A stretch of DNA of 64,000 bases from positions 319,166 to 383,165 of the forward strand of contig JAHPZJ010000013.1 of the NCBI GenBank assembly GCA_019058245.1, in the 5' to 3' direction. Within the stretch, counting starts at the first letter, position 1. Every line of letters begins with the position of its first letter. Positions 8,321-16,445 of the stretch are shown here, one piece after another. Both the position numbers and the translations under genes were made by a program. Origin of the DNA: Promethearchaeota archaeon (GTDB lineage: Archaea; Asgardarchaeota; Lokiarchaeia; Sigyniarchaeales; SOKP01). Under the pieces are notes generated by a model. The model had not been told where the DNA came from and made no database searches. It saw only the letters and a program-made list of their open reading frames with translations.

Positions 8321-8335
8321 GTTGCAGAATGAAAC
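8321..8335. promoter_or_regulatory. 15-bp palindromic operator candidate, site 1
   Basis: GTTGCAGAATGAAAC fits GTTKCA-N3-TGMAAC. It lies 35 bases before the TATA palindrome of the Lrp-type regulator gene. The same pattern recurs at 9137-9151 and 27883-27897. A 15-bp palindrome with two TG..AAC-like halves is the usual size for a site bound by an Lrp dimer. The binding protein is inferred, not shown. Confidence 0.5.
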
Positions 8336-8368
8336 TAGAAGGCAATAAACTGTTTAAAGCTTCCTAAA

Positions 8369-8380
8369 TCCTTATAAGGA
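8369..8380 (+). promoter_or_regulatory. TATA-box promoter of the Lrp-type regulator, in a perfect palindrome
   Basis: TCCTTATAAGGA is a perfect 12-bp palindrome containing the TATA-like core CTTATAAG. It lies 41 bases before the ATG at 8421, so transcription would start about 20 bases before the gene. The symmetry could also serve an autorepressor. Confidence 0.5.
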
Positions 8381-8420
8381 ATCAATTTTTTTTTATATAA
8401 GCATTTCTAATAATATAATT

Positions 8421-8984
8421 ATGCCTTTAGATCAAATTGATAGACAAATTCTAAAATTATTATTTGAAAATGGTCGAGAAAGCTTAAGCTCATTGAGTTT
8501 AAACGTTTTAAAATCAAACAAAGAAACAATGAGTCATGCAGGTATTGCAAAAAGAATTTCAAAATTGGAGGATGAGCGTATACTTAAAATACAAGGTAAT
8601 ATTGGTATTAAGAATTTAAACTATTTTGCCGCATTTATCTTGATTGAAATGAAAAATTATGATGAACTACAAAATATAATTGAAGCTTATTCAGAATGTC
8701 CAAGAGTTTTTCTGCTGGCACAAGTTACAGGTCAATATAATTTGATATTAGGGATTATCGGGCAAAATGTGGATGTTTTACATCGATATATTAATTATTG
8801 TGGTCCTACAAATAAAAAAGGAATTTTACACTCTATGGTAATGTTCACATCCGAAATAATAGTACCTCAATTTCTTCCCCTTAATCTCTTTAGTGGTATA
8901 AGTAAGGAAGATAAATGTAGCAACATTTGTTGTGATTGTGCAGCATTTCTTGATAAAAAATGCAGTGGATGTGGTAACTTTTAA
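8421..8984 (+). CDS. Lrp/AsnC-family transcription regulator with a cysteine-rich C-terminal tail
   Basis: In this 187-residue protein the N-terminal winged helix (LDQIDRQILKLL at 3-14, then a recognition-helix region about 35-50) is typical of Lrp/AsnC. It is followed by a ligand-sensing RAM-like domain at about 65-150. The last 30 residues are unusual, with cysteines in CSNICCDC and CSGCG, a set of six suited to bind iron-sulfur, zinc or another metal. Standard Lrp proteins end without this tail. Its position between the hydrogenase operon and the secreted haem-motif genes suggests a redox- or metal-responsive regulator of one or both. Palindromes near its own promoter and other promoters here could be its sites. 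Confidence 0.84.
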   Translation: MPLDQIDRQILKLLFENGRESLSSLSLNVLKSNKETMSHAGIAKRISKLEDERILKIQGNIGIKNLNYFAAFILIEMKNYDELQNIIEAYSECPRVFLLAQVTGQYNLILGIIGQNVDVLHRYINYCGPTNKKGILHSMVMFTSEIIVPQFLPLNLFSGISKEDKCSNICCDCAAFLDKKCSGCGNF

Positions 8985-9136
8985 AATTAGGACTATATCT
9001 TAGTTTATATAACATCAACTAAATATTTTGGGTAATTTCTTTCTAAAACCTCATATAGAATAATAAATAGGATTTTTGTATATAAGTTTGTACCATTTTT
9101 GGACAAATTAAATAGCAATAAAAGAATGAAAGCGTT

Positions 9137-9151
9137 GTTTCATATTGAAAC
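9137..9151. promoter_or_regulatory. 15-bp palindromic operator candidate, site 2
   Basis: GTTTCATATTGAAAC is a perfect 6-3-6 palindrome fitting GTTKCA-N3-TGMAAC. It is located upstream of the operon for the single-cysteine CH-motif proteins and CcmC. A TATA-like CTTATTT begins 34 bases after it, and a better CTTATAAG 73 bases after it. Confidence 0.5.
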
Positions 9152-9223
9152 TTTATTTTCTATATTGTTGAAATTTGAAACAAGACTTATTTCTGAGGTT
9201 TAAATTATCCAATTTAAGAAATG

Positions 9224-9231
9224 CTTATAAG
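9224..9231 (+). promoter_or_regulatory. TATA-box candidate of the CH-motif operon
   Basis: CTTATAAG lies 77 bases before the ATG at 9308. It has the same core as the regulator's promoter at 8371-8378. The expected start of transcription would be near 9250-9257. Confidence 0.42.
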
Positions 9232-9307
9232 TAAGCTATTTCTTTTAAGTTTAAAGTAATCTTTTTAAAAAAAATAAATATCTTTAAATTTAAAAGTGAT
9301 TCTGAAA

Positions 9308-9970
9308 ATGAACAAGAAAATTTTGAGATTGTTCATTATATTCTTCTTTGTTTTTGCAACTATAGGAACTGTTAGTGCTTGGCCTGGATATATGACAGAA
9401 TGGGACGAAACTGATCATGGATCATGTCATGCGGGAACCTATACTGAGTCTACAGGTACATTATCTGCAACAATTACTCCTGTAAATACCACAACTGTTA
9501 CACTCGATCCTGGAACTACCTTTAATGTTACCCTTGATATTACAGGATTTACTGCGGCAGCAAATATGCACGTTTTAGTTGGTATATCTGCTAAAATTAG
9601 TGATAATCATGATTTTTTTTTTGGTGTTCATAATGATACAGGAGAGCTTGGGGCAACTGCCTTTGAGATTGGATTAGACGCCTCTGGAAATGCTAATAAC
9701 ACAGTAACTATTATTACATTCGCTCCTACTACTGGTGGTTCTCATACATTAACAATTGTGGCTGTTGAAGGAGGAGAATCATTCTCTACTTATCACCCAT
9801 TTAATTACATTAAAACTGAAATAACAGTTACAGTTAAATCTACAAGTAGTGGTGGTATTCCAGGATACAGTATTTTCTTCATTATTTCAGCAGGGATTAT
9901 AACTACTGTACCAATAGTATTAATTATACTTCGTAAAAGAAAAAATCATAAAGGAGTTGAGTTCAATTGA
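9308..9970 (+). CDS. Secreted membrane-anchored protein with single-Cys CH haem-like motif (copy 1)
   Basis: This 220-residue protein has a signal peptide (about 1-24, ending VSA), an extracellular beta-rich domain (about 30-180) and a C-terminal transmembrane helix (about 188-210) followed by KRKNHK, so the domain faces outward. DHGSC40H41AG near the mature N-terminus is a cytochrome c-like CH pair, but the first cysteine of CxxCH is His. Cys40 is the only cysteine in the protein. The layout resembles bacterial Reeler-like 'choice-of-anchor V' proteins, which carry a CxxCH at this place; that comparison is from memory. The start is ATG 9308, with GTGAT upstream. It is the first gene of a run leading to ccmC, which supports haem attachment. 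Confidence 0.8.
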   Translation: MNKKILRLFIIFFFVFATIGTVSAWPGYMTEWDETDHGSCHAGTYTESTGTLSATITPVNTTTVTLDPGTTFNVTLDITGFTAAANMHVLVGISAKISDNHDFFFGVHNDTGELGATAFEIGLDASGNANNTVTIITFAPTTGGSHTLTIVAVEGGESFSTYHPFNYIKTEITVTVKSTSSGGIPGYSIFFIISAGIITTVPIVLIILRKRKNHKGVEFN

Positions 9971-10644
9971 AGAAGAATAAAATGATTGTGTTAGCTGTAA
10001 TTACTACAATGATATTCGGTTTAGTAGGTTATGTAGTTGCTCATCCCACAGAAATTGTAAATTATACGGGAGCAACTCATGTTTCAACTGGTTGTCATGG
10101 TACAAATGGCGTTGCTTCTAGCGGAACTCTTCAAGTATCAGCCTCAACTTCTGGTAAGTTGATTACTCTTACTGCTACAATACAAGGATTTACAGATGCA
10201 ATTACGACAAATAATAGATCTGGGACATTTTCTATCGGAATTCCTTATGATCTTGGAGATAATAGGGAATTTGGACTAGGAATAGCGCAGAATACTGTTA
10301 ATGGCGAAACTAATTATTGGGGAATTGGTATATGGGACGTTGAGTTAGATTCAAATGGAAATACAGTTAATCCCTTGAAATTTAGAGTGCTAGCTCCTGA
10401 AGCTGAAGGATCATATAATTTAATTGTTGCTGTTATAAATGGAGCAAATACAGCGGGAGATGTACAAAGTATTATTTATATGCACAAAATAATATCTGTT
10501 ATAGTAACCGGTGGAAGTGTAACAATTGCTTCTCTAACTATGATCTTTCCTCTAAATAATATATTTCTTTATGCAACTTTCGGAATATTTGGTACTGGGA
10601 TGATGATTTTCGTGTTTAAGCGTAGAAAAATTAGAAAAAATTAA
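9967..10644 (+). CDS. Secreted membrane-anchored protein with single-Cys CH haem-like motif (copy 2)
   Basis: This 225-residue paralogue of the previous gene has a signal peptide (about 1-26), a beta-rich outer domain, and a C-terminal helix at about 195-217 followed by KRRKIRKN. HVSTGC43H44G is the CH motif. Cys43 is again the only cysteine, with Ser where the first CxxCH cysteine would be. The TTG start at 9967 overlaps the previous stop by four bases (TTGA), and GGAG lies 10 bases before it, indicating coupled translation; ATG 9982 is the alternative. If haem is attached, it would hang from one thioether bond. The iron's second axial ligand cannot be picked out by eye, although many histidines are present. 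Confidence 0.8.
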   Translation: MKKNKMIVLAVITTMIFGLVGYVVAHPTEIVNYTGATHVSTGCHGTNGVASSGTLQVSASTSGKLITLTATIQGFTDAITTNNRSGTFSIGIPYDLGDNREFGLGIAQNTVNGETNYWGIGIWDVELDSNGNTVNPLKFRVLAPEAEGSYNLIVAVINGANTAGDVQSIIYMHKIISVIVTGGSVTIASLTMIFPLNNIFLYATFGIFGTGMMIFVFKRRKIRKN

Positions 10645-10667
10645 CTAAATCTAACTATAATAATTAA

Positions 10668-10677
10668 TTTTTTTTTT
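10668..10677 (+). terminator. Oligo-T tract after the CH-motif gene pair
   Basis: Ten consecutive T begin 24 bases after the second CH-motif gene and 41 bases before ccmC. It could end or attenuate transcription into the Ccm genes. Confidence 0.35.
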
Positions 10678-10717
10678 ATAAACCTTAAAATTTTAAATGA
10701 AAAAACAAATTTTTTAA

Positions 10718-11524
10718 ATGTCTGTTAAAAAAGTAAAGGAAAGATCTAATTCAAATTTAAAGAGTATAATGATACGAAATAAAAAAGATCAATTAGATCT
10801 ATTGAAAATCGTTAAACATCATTTATTATTAACAATTTCACTTATTATGTTAATTATTAGTTTATTATTAATTATAATTTTAACTTCAAATAATCTAATT
10901 ATTTGGGGTTCACCTAATCGAATTATCTATACTATTTTTTTTTATCATGTATCCGGAGCATGGCTTTCATATTTCTCTTTTGGAATTAGTTTGATTTTTC
11001 ATATTCTATATTTAAAGTCTCGTAAAAATATTTGGATTAACTTGGGTAAAAATAGTATACTAGTTGGAGTATGTTTTTCTGGATTTACTCTTATAACAGG
11101 TTCGCTTTGGTTTAATGCTACATCGGGAGATTATAATAATATTTTTTGGGTATGGGGTGATGCTCGACAGACTACTACATTAGTATTATTCCTTTCTTAT
11201 TTATCTTATCTTGTATTTGCTAAAATGATTGAAGACAGGGAAAAAAAGGCTAAATTAACAGCACTACTTGGTATCGTGCTATTTCCAACAGTTCCCTTAA
11301 GTTACATTTCTACAATAGTTTTTACAAGTTTACATCCTTTAATTAACCCAACTCCTGGTGAACCTGGAAATATTTACTGGGATCCTTTGAAACTATTTAT
11401 GTTATTTTTCAATTTAATTGCAATGACCATATTATTTATGTATATTATAAAAGAATTAACTTTTTTAGATAAAAAAAAAGATGAATTAGAGAAAATTAAA
11501 CAAATTCGTTTATTGAGAGATTAA
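10718..11524 (+). CDS. ccmC: Cytochrome c maturation protein CcmC
   Basis: This 268-residue membrane protein belongs to the haem-handling family. The tryptophan-rich FWVWGDAR (143-150) is the CcmC WWD signature. His77 in the FYHVSGAW segment and the His of SLHPLINP near 210 match the two conserved axial histidines. Six transmembrane helices are visible. CcmC attaches haem to CcmE on the outer face of the membrane. The soluble N-terminus of about 30 charged residues is longer than usual. It is followed at once by a CcmD-like mini-gene and ccmE on the same strand, while ccmB, ccmA and ccmF follow on the other strand. Confidence 0.9.
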   Translation: MSVKKVKERSNSNLKSIMIRNKKDQLDLLKIVKHHLLLTISLIMLIISLLLIIILTSNNLIIWGSPNRIIYTIFFYHVSGAWLSYFSFGISLIFHILYLKSRKNIWINLGKNSILVGVCFSGFTLITGSLWFNATSGDYNNIFWVWGDARQTTTLVLFLSYLSYLVFAKMIEDREKKAKLTALLGIVLFPTVPLSYISTIVFTSLHPLINPTPGEPGNIYWDPLKLFMLFFNLIAMTILFMYIIKELTFLDKKKDELEKIKQIRLLRD

Positions 11525-11530
11525 TTAAAG

Positions 11531-11677
11531 ATGTCAATAGAGTATCTGGACCAAGATTTACTAACAATAATTATAAGTTATTTGTTATTCTGGGCTATTT
11601 TAATCATCCTAATTTTATATCCAAAACTAAAGTTAAAAAAAGTTCTTAAAAGTATTAAAAGATTAGAAAATTCATAA
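11531..11677 (+). CDS. ccmD: CcmD-like single-span membrane mini-protein
   Basis: Forty-eight codons from ATG 11531 begin six bases after the ccmC stop and end 14 bases before ccmE. The peptide has one transmembrane helix (about 10-29, rich in Leu and Ile) followed by a basic tail (KLKLKKVLKSIKRLEN). Size, topology and position between ccmC and ccmE match CcmD, which stabilises the CcmABC transporter with CcmE. CcmD proteins share little sequence, so the call rests on context and shape. Confidence 0.68.
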   Translation: MSIEYLDQDLLTIIISYLLFWAILIILILYPKLKLKKVLKSIKRLENS

Positions 11678-11691
11678 AACAGGTGTGAAAT

Positions 11692-12030
11692 GTGAAAAAA
11701 TCTAGAATTATAGCAATTATTGGAGTTGTTGTTTCGATTGGTGTTATAATAGCTTTATTATCTATAAATACACGTCCTTACCTCAAAGTATCTCAAGTTG
11801 TATCACATTCCACTCGTTATGATAATAAAGAAATTCAAATTATTGGTATTGTCGAAGGATATGTTTCCAGTGATTTTAATTTAACTGAGGGTGAGCATAG
11901 TATCTTTATTGATATTAATAACATTTCTCCTCCTAGTACGCTAAAAAATGGAATTGAAGTTGTTGTAATTGGAATTTTTAGTTCTAACCTAATTTTAGTA
12001 GCGGAACAGATTCTTACTCAATGTAGTTAG
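11692..12030 (+). CDS. ccmE: Haem chaperone CcmE, ending at the haem-binding cysteine
   Basis: This 112-residue protein has an N-terminal anchor helix (about 5-25) and a small OB-fold-like beta domain, as in CcmE. GTG 11692 is preceded by AGGTGTGA. Archaeal and some bacterial CcmE carry haem on the Cys of a CxxxY motif in place of the usual HxxxY. Here the chain ends ILTQC111S, so the cysteine is in place but the xxY and flexible tail are absent. The stop codon is clear in the sequence. The chaperone may work without the tyrosine, or the end may have been lost recently. Confidence 0.8.
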   Translation: MKKSRIIAIIGVVVSIGVIIALLSINTRPYLKVSQVVSHSTRYDNKEIQIIGIVEGYVSSDFNLTEGEHSIFIDINNISPPSTLKNGIEVVVIGIFSSNLILVAEQILTQCS

Positions 12031-12035
12031 AAAAT

Positions 12036-12761
12036 TTAGTCATACAAAAGTACATGAGAAATTAAAGTTAAGATTGAAATCATAAGGATTATATGAGCAA
12101 ACAAAAATCCTATTTCATAAATTAGATCATGTACTAATACTCCTTGTAATAGTTTTATATTTAATGAAATTATTGGAGTTGTTATAGGAATAATTAGAGG
12201 GAAAAGTATAATTGGTAAGATAAAAGACTTGTTTTTAGCATACATTGATAAAGCGGACACCAGACTTCCGCTTATAGATAAATCAAAAGTAGGCAATATG
12301 ATTCCTAAAATGATGTAGGTTAATACTTGAATTGAACTTATTCTACCTATTAACGGTGCAGATAAAAAGAAACTAAAAAGGTACAAAATACTCTCGATTA
12401 AAGTCATTAAAATTAAACAATATATAGTTTTACTGTAAAGAATTATATTTGGATAGATTGGAGATGAAATTAGACCATTTATCGTACCCGATTCCTTTTC
12501 TTTGATGAATAATTTTGCCATAATATAGATAAGAGTAAAAAAGATAATTATCCAATTTTGAATCATAAAAATCTCTAAAGGCATATTTTGATATTGAGTT
12601 CCAAAATTATAAACTGATGAGAATATGAAAATTGAGATAATATCAAAAAGAATTACAGCAAATAAATCATTCACTTGCCGAACTTCAGATTTAATATCTT
12701 TTATAAGTATAGTTTTAAATTGCTTTAATTTTAATTTTAATGATATATTTTCTGTTTTCAA
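12036..12761 (-). CDS. ccmB: Haem exporter subunit CcmB
   Basis: This 241-residue membrane subunit has six hydrophobic helices. The N-terminal segment with KDIKSEVR leading into the first helix, FIKEKESGTINGLISSPI, and the later helices match the CcmB permease. With CcmA it forms the ABC transporter that releases holo-CcmE from CcmC. It is read opposite to ccmE, with stops six bases apart. It follows ccmA on the minus strand with a 12-base gap. Confidence 0.85.
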   Translation of the reverse strand: MKTENISLKLKLKQFKTILIKDIKSEVRQVNDLFAVILFDIISIFIFSSVYNFGTQYQNMPLEIFMIQNWIIIFFTLIYIMAKLFIKEKESGTINGLISSPIYPNIILYSKTIYCLILMTLIESILYLFSFFLSAPLIGRISSIQVLTYIILGIILPTFDLSISGSLVSALSMYAKNKSFILPIILFPLIIPITTPIISLNIKLLQGVLVHDLIYEIGFLFAHIILMISILTLISHVLLYD

Positions 12762-12773
12762 AAAAACACCTTT

Positions 12774-13493
12774 TTAAAATAGTGATTCAATTTCATCAAA
12801 TTCTTCATCTGTAATCCTTTTTTCAATTCTGCCTTTTTTTAAAATAATCAAATCATTACATAATTGTTGAAATAAGTCTGTCTTATGGGTCGTAAGAATT
12901 ACTGTAACATTTTTTTTTTGATTCATTTCTCTGATAAATTTAATTAGCCTATCTGTTGCTGCATAATCTAAACCAGAAAAGGGTTCATCTAAAAATAATA
13001 TTGAGGGTCTATGGATTATAGATCTTATCAATTCTACCTTTTGTTTCATTCCATGGGATAAAGTTCTTACAGGTTCATTAATCCAATCTGTAAGCTCAAA
13101 TCTTTCAACTAATTTGTTAATTTCCCGCATAATATCTCCTTTTTCAAAAATTAAATGTAAGTTACAATAGAATTTTAAATTCTCATAAACAGTTAATTCC
13201 TCATATAGAAAGGATTCATCAATAGTTATTCCAATATTCTGATAAATAATTCTTGAATTTTCTTTATAATTCATTCCCCCTATTTCAACATTTCCAAAAG
13301 TAGGTTTAATCAATCCTGATAGTATTTTAATAAGAGTTGTTTTACCCGCTCCATTCGCACCAGCTATCCCAAATATTGTACTTTTTTTAATAGTAAAAGA
13401 ATTATTTTTGAGGGCAAAAAAAAACCCATATTGTTTTGAAATGTTATTACAATTTATTAAATTATTATCGGATTCAACCATAATCTGAATCAT
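12774..13493 (-). CDS. ccmA: ABC transporter ATPase, CcmA type
   Basis: This 239-residue ATPase has Walker A GANGAGKTT at about 46-54, signature LSHGMKQK at about 140-147, Walker B ILFLDEP, and the switch histidine in TTHKTD. Context with ccmB immediately downstream makes CcmA the best call. By sequence alone it could serve any small ABC-2 exporter. It starts at ATG 13493, or 13481 as an alternative. No strong ribosome site was seen before either. Confidence 0.83.
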   Translation of the reverse strand: MIQIMVESDNNLINCNNISKQYGFFFALKNNSFTIKKSTIFGIAGANGAGKTTLIKILSGLIKPTFGNVEIGGMNYKENSRIIYQNIGITIDESFLYEELTVYENLKFYCNLHLIFEKGDIMREINKLVERFELTDWINEPVRTLSHGMKQKVELIRSIIHRPSILFLDEPFSGLDYAATDRLIKFIREMNQKKNVTVILTTHKTDLFQQLCNDLIILKKGRIEKRITDEEFDEIESLF

Positions 13494-13668
13494 ATATATT
13501 ATGAAATTTAAAAATTATAATAATTTGAAGGAATTAAAAGTAAAAAAATAATTGTTATTTAATTTATATTATCGAATTTAATTTTCTTGTTATTAATTTG
13601 AATAGGATTGAAATTTCATTAGTTGTTATAATCTATAAACCATCTAAATAAAATTTGTGAATTGAAAC

Positions 13669-15360
13669 TCAATTTTTGTTGAAAAAGGTTGTTAATATTG
13701 AAGGAATTATCCCGCTCAATAGAAAAATAAAGCCTGTGATGTAAAAAATATCTTGAAAAATCCAAAAATTCTTACTTATTAAAAATCCGATCATAATAAA
13801 TGAGATTCCAGCATGAATTATTGTTTTAGAATTTAACTTGAAAAAATGTTTGATTCCTTTCTTAAATTTTAAATTTGTTATAATAGACCAAAAAGACACT
13901 ATTACCGCTATAAAAAATATTCCTATAGAGGGATTAATCCAAATATCAAGAAGCACTAATCCTATGACTGAAAATATTGATTGAATCGTAAAGACTATAA
14001 TTATCAAGCATATCATTAATTTTATCCCAATTTTTTCATAAGTAATACAAAAGATTAATGATAAAGACAAACAAATAGCTAATGTTAATGTAGTTATAAT
14101 AAAATAATCTGTCCCTATATAAATTATGTTTATGGGAAAGAATTCTGATAGTAATACCGTTAAAGGTGTAACAAAAAGCCCGAATATGCATACAAAAGAT
14201 AAGCTAAATAAAAATATGTAACTTAAGTAATTAAAGAGAAGCTTCAATTTTCTATAATCCTGTAATATATAATCAAGAATAATATATATTACGTAGAGAG
14301 AAAATATTATTAAAATTAATCCAGTTATAGTCAACCAAATAATTAATTCAGTTCCTCCAATATAAGAATGAAGTGGAGATATTCCTGCTCTTGTAACTAG
14401 TGTAGAAAAAATAATAGCAATAAAGATTAATCCAAGATTTACTTTCACTAAATTTTGATTTTTCTTTTGAAAAGTCATAGTATGAAAGTAAGCAGTAATG
14501 AAAAACCATGGGATAAGAGATACTGTTTCAACCTGATCCCAACCCCAATATCTTCCCCAGTTCAATGCAATCTTAGCCCAATATGCACCCAATCCAATAC
14601 CTAAAGTAAGAATCAACCATCCAAACTTTAAAGTAAATTTATAAAAATTTTGTTGAAACGATTCTAATAGAGTTGTGTCTTTTGTTAAAATTTCTGCAAT
14701 CACGACTGTAAATGGAATTAGAAAAATCGCATATGCAATAAATGTAAAAAATGGATGCCAAATCATAAATGGAGATATTAAAAGTGGATTCAAGCCTAAT
14801 CCATCAGAAGGAGACGATGATTGGAGTTCAAAAGGATTTAAATAAAATAATATTATCAAAAAAAGGGATGAAACTATCGATGATATTATAACAGATCGAA
14901 TGAATACGATATCTTTATTGTTATTATTTCCCATTCGAAATAGATTGATCATTATTGCATTAAATAACATCCATGTCATGATGGATCCTTCTTCACCAGC
15001 CCAAATAGCAACAATTTTATAAATTATAGGGAGTGAATTATTGCTAAAACTCCACACATATATAATTTTATAGATGTTATTTAGAAAGCTGTAAACCATA
15101 ATTAAAAATAAAATCACCGATAGGCTCATTGATAAAATTGATAAAAAATAAGCATTTTGTTTTTTAACAATTAATAGAATAAGATCCAAAATCATGATTA
15201 TTATTAAAAAAATGATTAAAAAGTTGCCTAGAAAGGATATAAAAACAATTCTATAACTTAATTCTATTAAATCTAATACTAAAGGAATTATTAATATAAA
15301 GATAAGAATTAAGCTGAAATTAATAATAACCAGCTTTTTTATCGATATATTAATAGACAT
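13669..15360 (-). CDS. ccmF: Haem lyase subunit CcmF
   Basis: This 563-residue protein has at least 13 transmembrane helices. WAGEEGSIMTW (120-130) matches the conserved W-x-x-x-E-G-S block, and WGWDQVETVSLIPW (272-285) is the WWD haem motif. CcmF takes haem from CcmE and joins it to the apocytochrome. It is about 80 residues shorter than typical CcmF, mainly near the C-terminus. CcmG and CcmH, which reduce the CxxC disulfide in the full system, are absent nearby. That fits clients with one cysteine. It is divergently transcribed from the CH-motif gene at 15551. Confidence 0.9.
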   Translation of the reverse strand: MSINISIKKLVIINFSLILIFILIIPLVLDLIELSYRIVFISFLGNFLIIFLIIIMILDLILLIVKKQNAYFLSILSMSLSVILFLIMVYSFLNNIYKIIYVWSFSNNSLPIIYKIVAIWAGEEGSIMTWMLFNAIMINLFRMGNNNNKDIVFIRSVIISSIVSSLFLIILFYLNPFELQSSSPSDGLGLNPLLISPFMIWHPFFTFIAYAIFLIPFTVVIAEILTKDTTLLESFQQNFYKFTLKFGWLILTLGIGLGAYWAKIALNWGRYWGWDQVETVSLIPWFFITAYFHTMTFQKKNQNLVKVNLGLIFIAIIFSTLVTRAGISPLHSYIGGTELIIWLTITGLILIIFSLYVIYIILDYILQDYRKLKLLFNYLSYIFLFSLSFVCIFGLFVTPLTVLLSEFFPINIIYIGTDYFIITTLTLAICLSLSLIFCITYEKIGIKLMICLIIIVFTIQSIFSVIGLVLLDIWINPSIGIFFIAVIVSFWSIITNLKFKKGIKHFFKLNSKTIIHAGISFIMIGFLISKNFWIFQDIFYITGFIFLLSGIIPSILTTFFNKN

Positions 15361-15550
15361 TAAAAAAACACCTAGAATGTATTATTTAAGGGTTTTAATA
15401 AAGGTTTTTAAAAATAAAACTTGGGTATAATTTAGGTGCAATTTTTGCTATAAATCTTTAAAAAAATCTTTATTTTTAAATTATATAAACAAGATATAAA
15501 AAGCAATACTCATAGATTAAAAATATTTCAGCTTGAGTAAATGATAAATC

Positions 15551-16423
15551 ATGAATAAGAAAATTTTTTACTTTGGTACTTGCATTATTGTGTTGATGAC
15601 TTTCTCACTTTTTATCTTCGGAACCGCAAGGCCTCAATTTGGAGACACTCATTCTGAGAGTGGATGTCATGGATCATCGGGGGGTTATACAATTTCGTAT
15701 ACCACACCTGAAGAAAATCTTATAAATAATACTCCTTATTTTACTTTTAACATTTCTGCTAGTGGACCTGATTTATTTGTACAAGCTTATCCTGGTGCGA
15801 AAGATAATGACAATTTTAATATTATTCCTTCAAATAATAAAATAGTCGACGATTCGGAAAATGATTTAAATCCAAATCACGATGCAATGAATATCATTTT
15901 CAATGTAACACCAACTGTAGAACAAAAATCTTATACATTGTTCATACTTGCAGGTAATAATATAACTGGGGGTCGACAATTCGCTTATGTTGAGATTGTA
16001 ATTGGAATTCAGCCTGGATTTGATTTCTCTTCTGTAATACTCGATCATTTAGGTTTATATTTAGGATTACCAGCTTTGTTATTAGTTTCGATTGCAACTG
16101 TCCTAGTTTTAGTAAATGAAAATAAATTCGTAAAGGTTCATGGATTACTGGCTGGTGGTGCATGGATTTTAACAATCATTAATGTTATTGTTGCTGTAAT
16201 AAAAATACCTGCGAGAGCTTGGCTTGGGGGTTATAATTTAGTTTATCATCTTCCTCATATAATTCTTGGCTCGATTGGTTTGGTTACTGGTTTTTTAAGT
16301 ATATTGTTTGGAATTGCGGCAGAGAGGAGACCAGCAAAAATCACAGGATATATTACTGTACTCTGTTGGTGGGGTGCTTTCTTTTTAGGTTTTTTTCTAA
16401 ACTCCAATTTATTTTTAATTTGA
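15551..16423 (+). CDS. Secreted CH-motif protein fused to a four-helix membrane domain
   Basis: This 290-residue protein has a signal peptide (1-26) and then HSESGC39H40GSS close to the mature N-terminus, the same single-Cys motif as the genes at 9308 and 9967, with Glu in the first-cysteine position. A beta-rich outer domain spans about 45-155. The C-terminal half has four transmembrane helices with histidines at the starts of helices 2 and 3 (KVHGLLAG; YHLPHIILG), a pattern suggestive of a b-type haem membrane cytochrome. It could move electrons between the membrane and an outer haem. The long 5' gap from ccmF holds its promoter. Confidence 0.8.
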   Translation: MNKKIFYFGTCIIVLMTFSLFIFGTARPQFGDTHSESGCHGSSGGYTISYTTPEENLINNTPYFTFNISASGPDLFVQAYPGAKDNDNFNIIPSNNKIVDDSENDLNPNHDAMNIIFNVTPTVEQKSYTLFILAGNNITGGRQFAYVEIVIGIQPGFDFSSVILDHLGLYLGLPALLLVSIATVLVLVNENKFVKVHGLLAGGAWILTIINVIVAVIKIPARAWLGGYNLVYHLPHIILGSIGLVTGFLSILFGIAAERRPAKITGYITVLCWWGAFFLGFFLNSNLFLI

Positions 16424-16445
16424 TAATATTAAGTGATATCTCAAG

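Larger units (their letters stand above)
7604..8420. other. Long AT-rich intergenic region: divergent promoters, operator candidate, gene relic
   Basis: This 817-base stretch separates the hydrogenase operon (minus) from the Lrp-type regulator (plus). On the minus strand TATTTTTATAAC (7684-7695) is a possible TATA box about 80 bases before mvhG. An inverted repeat of TTTATTCATAA (7710-7720 and 7778-7788) lies behind it. A relic of an Lrp gene is at 7951-8016, a 9-bp inverted repeat (AAATTTCAA, 8282-8290 and 8299-8307) stands further on, followed by a 15-bp palindrome at 8321-8335 and a TATA palindrome at 8369-8380. No RNA gene was recognised. Confidence 0.55.
8985..9307. other. Intergenic promoter region of the CH-motif protein operon
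   Basis: This 323-base AT-rich stretch contains the palindrome at 9137-9151, a second TTGAAA-rich patch after it, and a TATA-like CTTATAAG at 9224-9231. The end of the regulator is followed by no clear terminator. Nothing coding was recognised. Confidence 0.5.
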
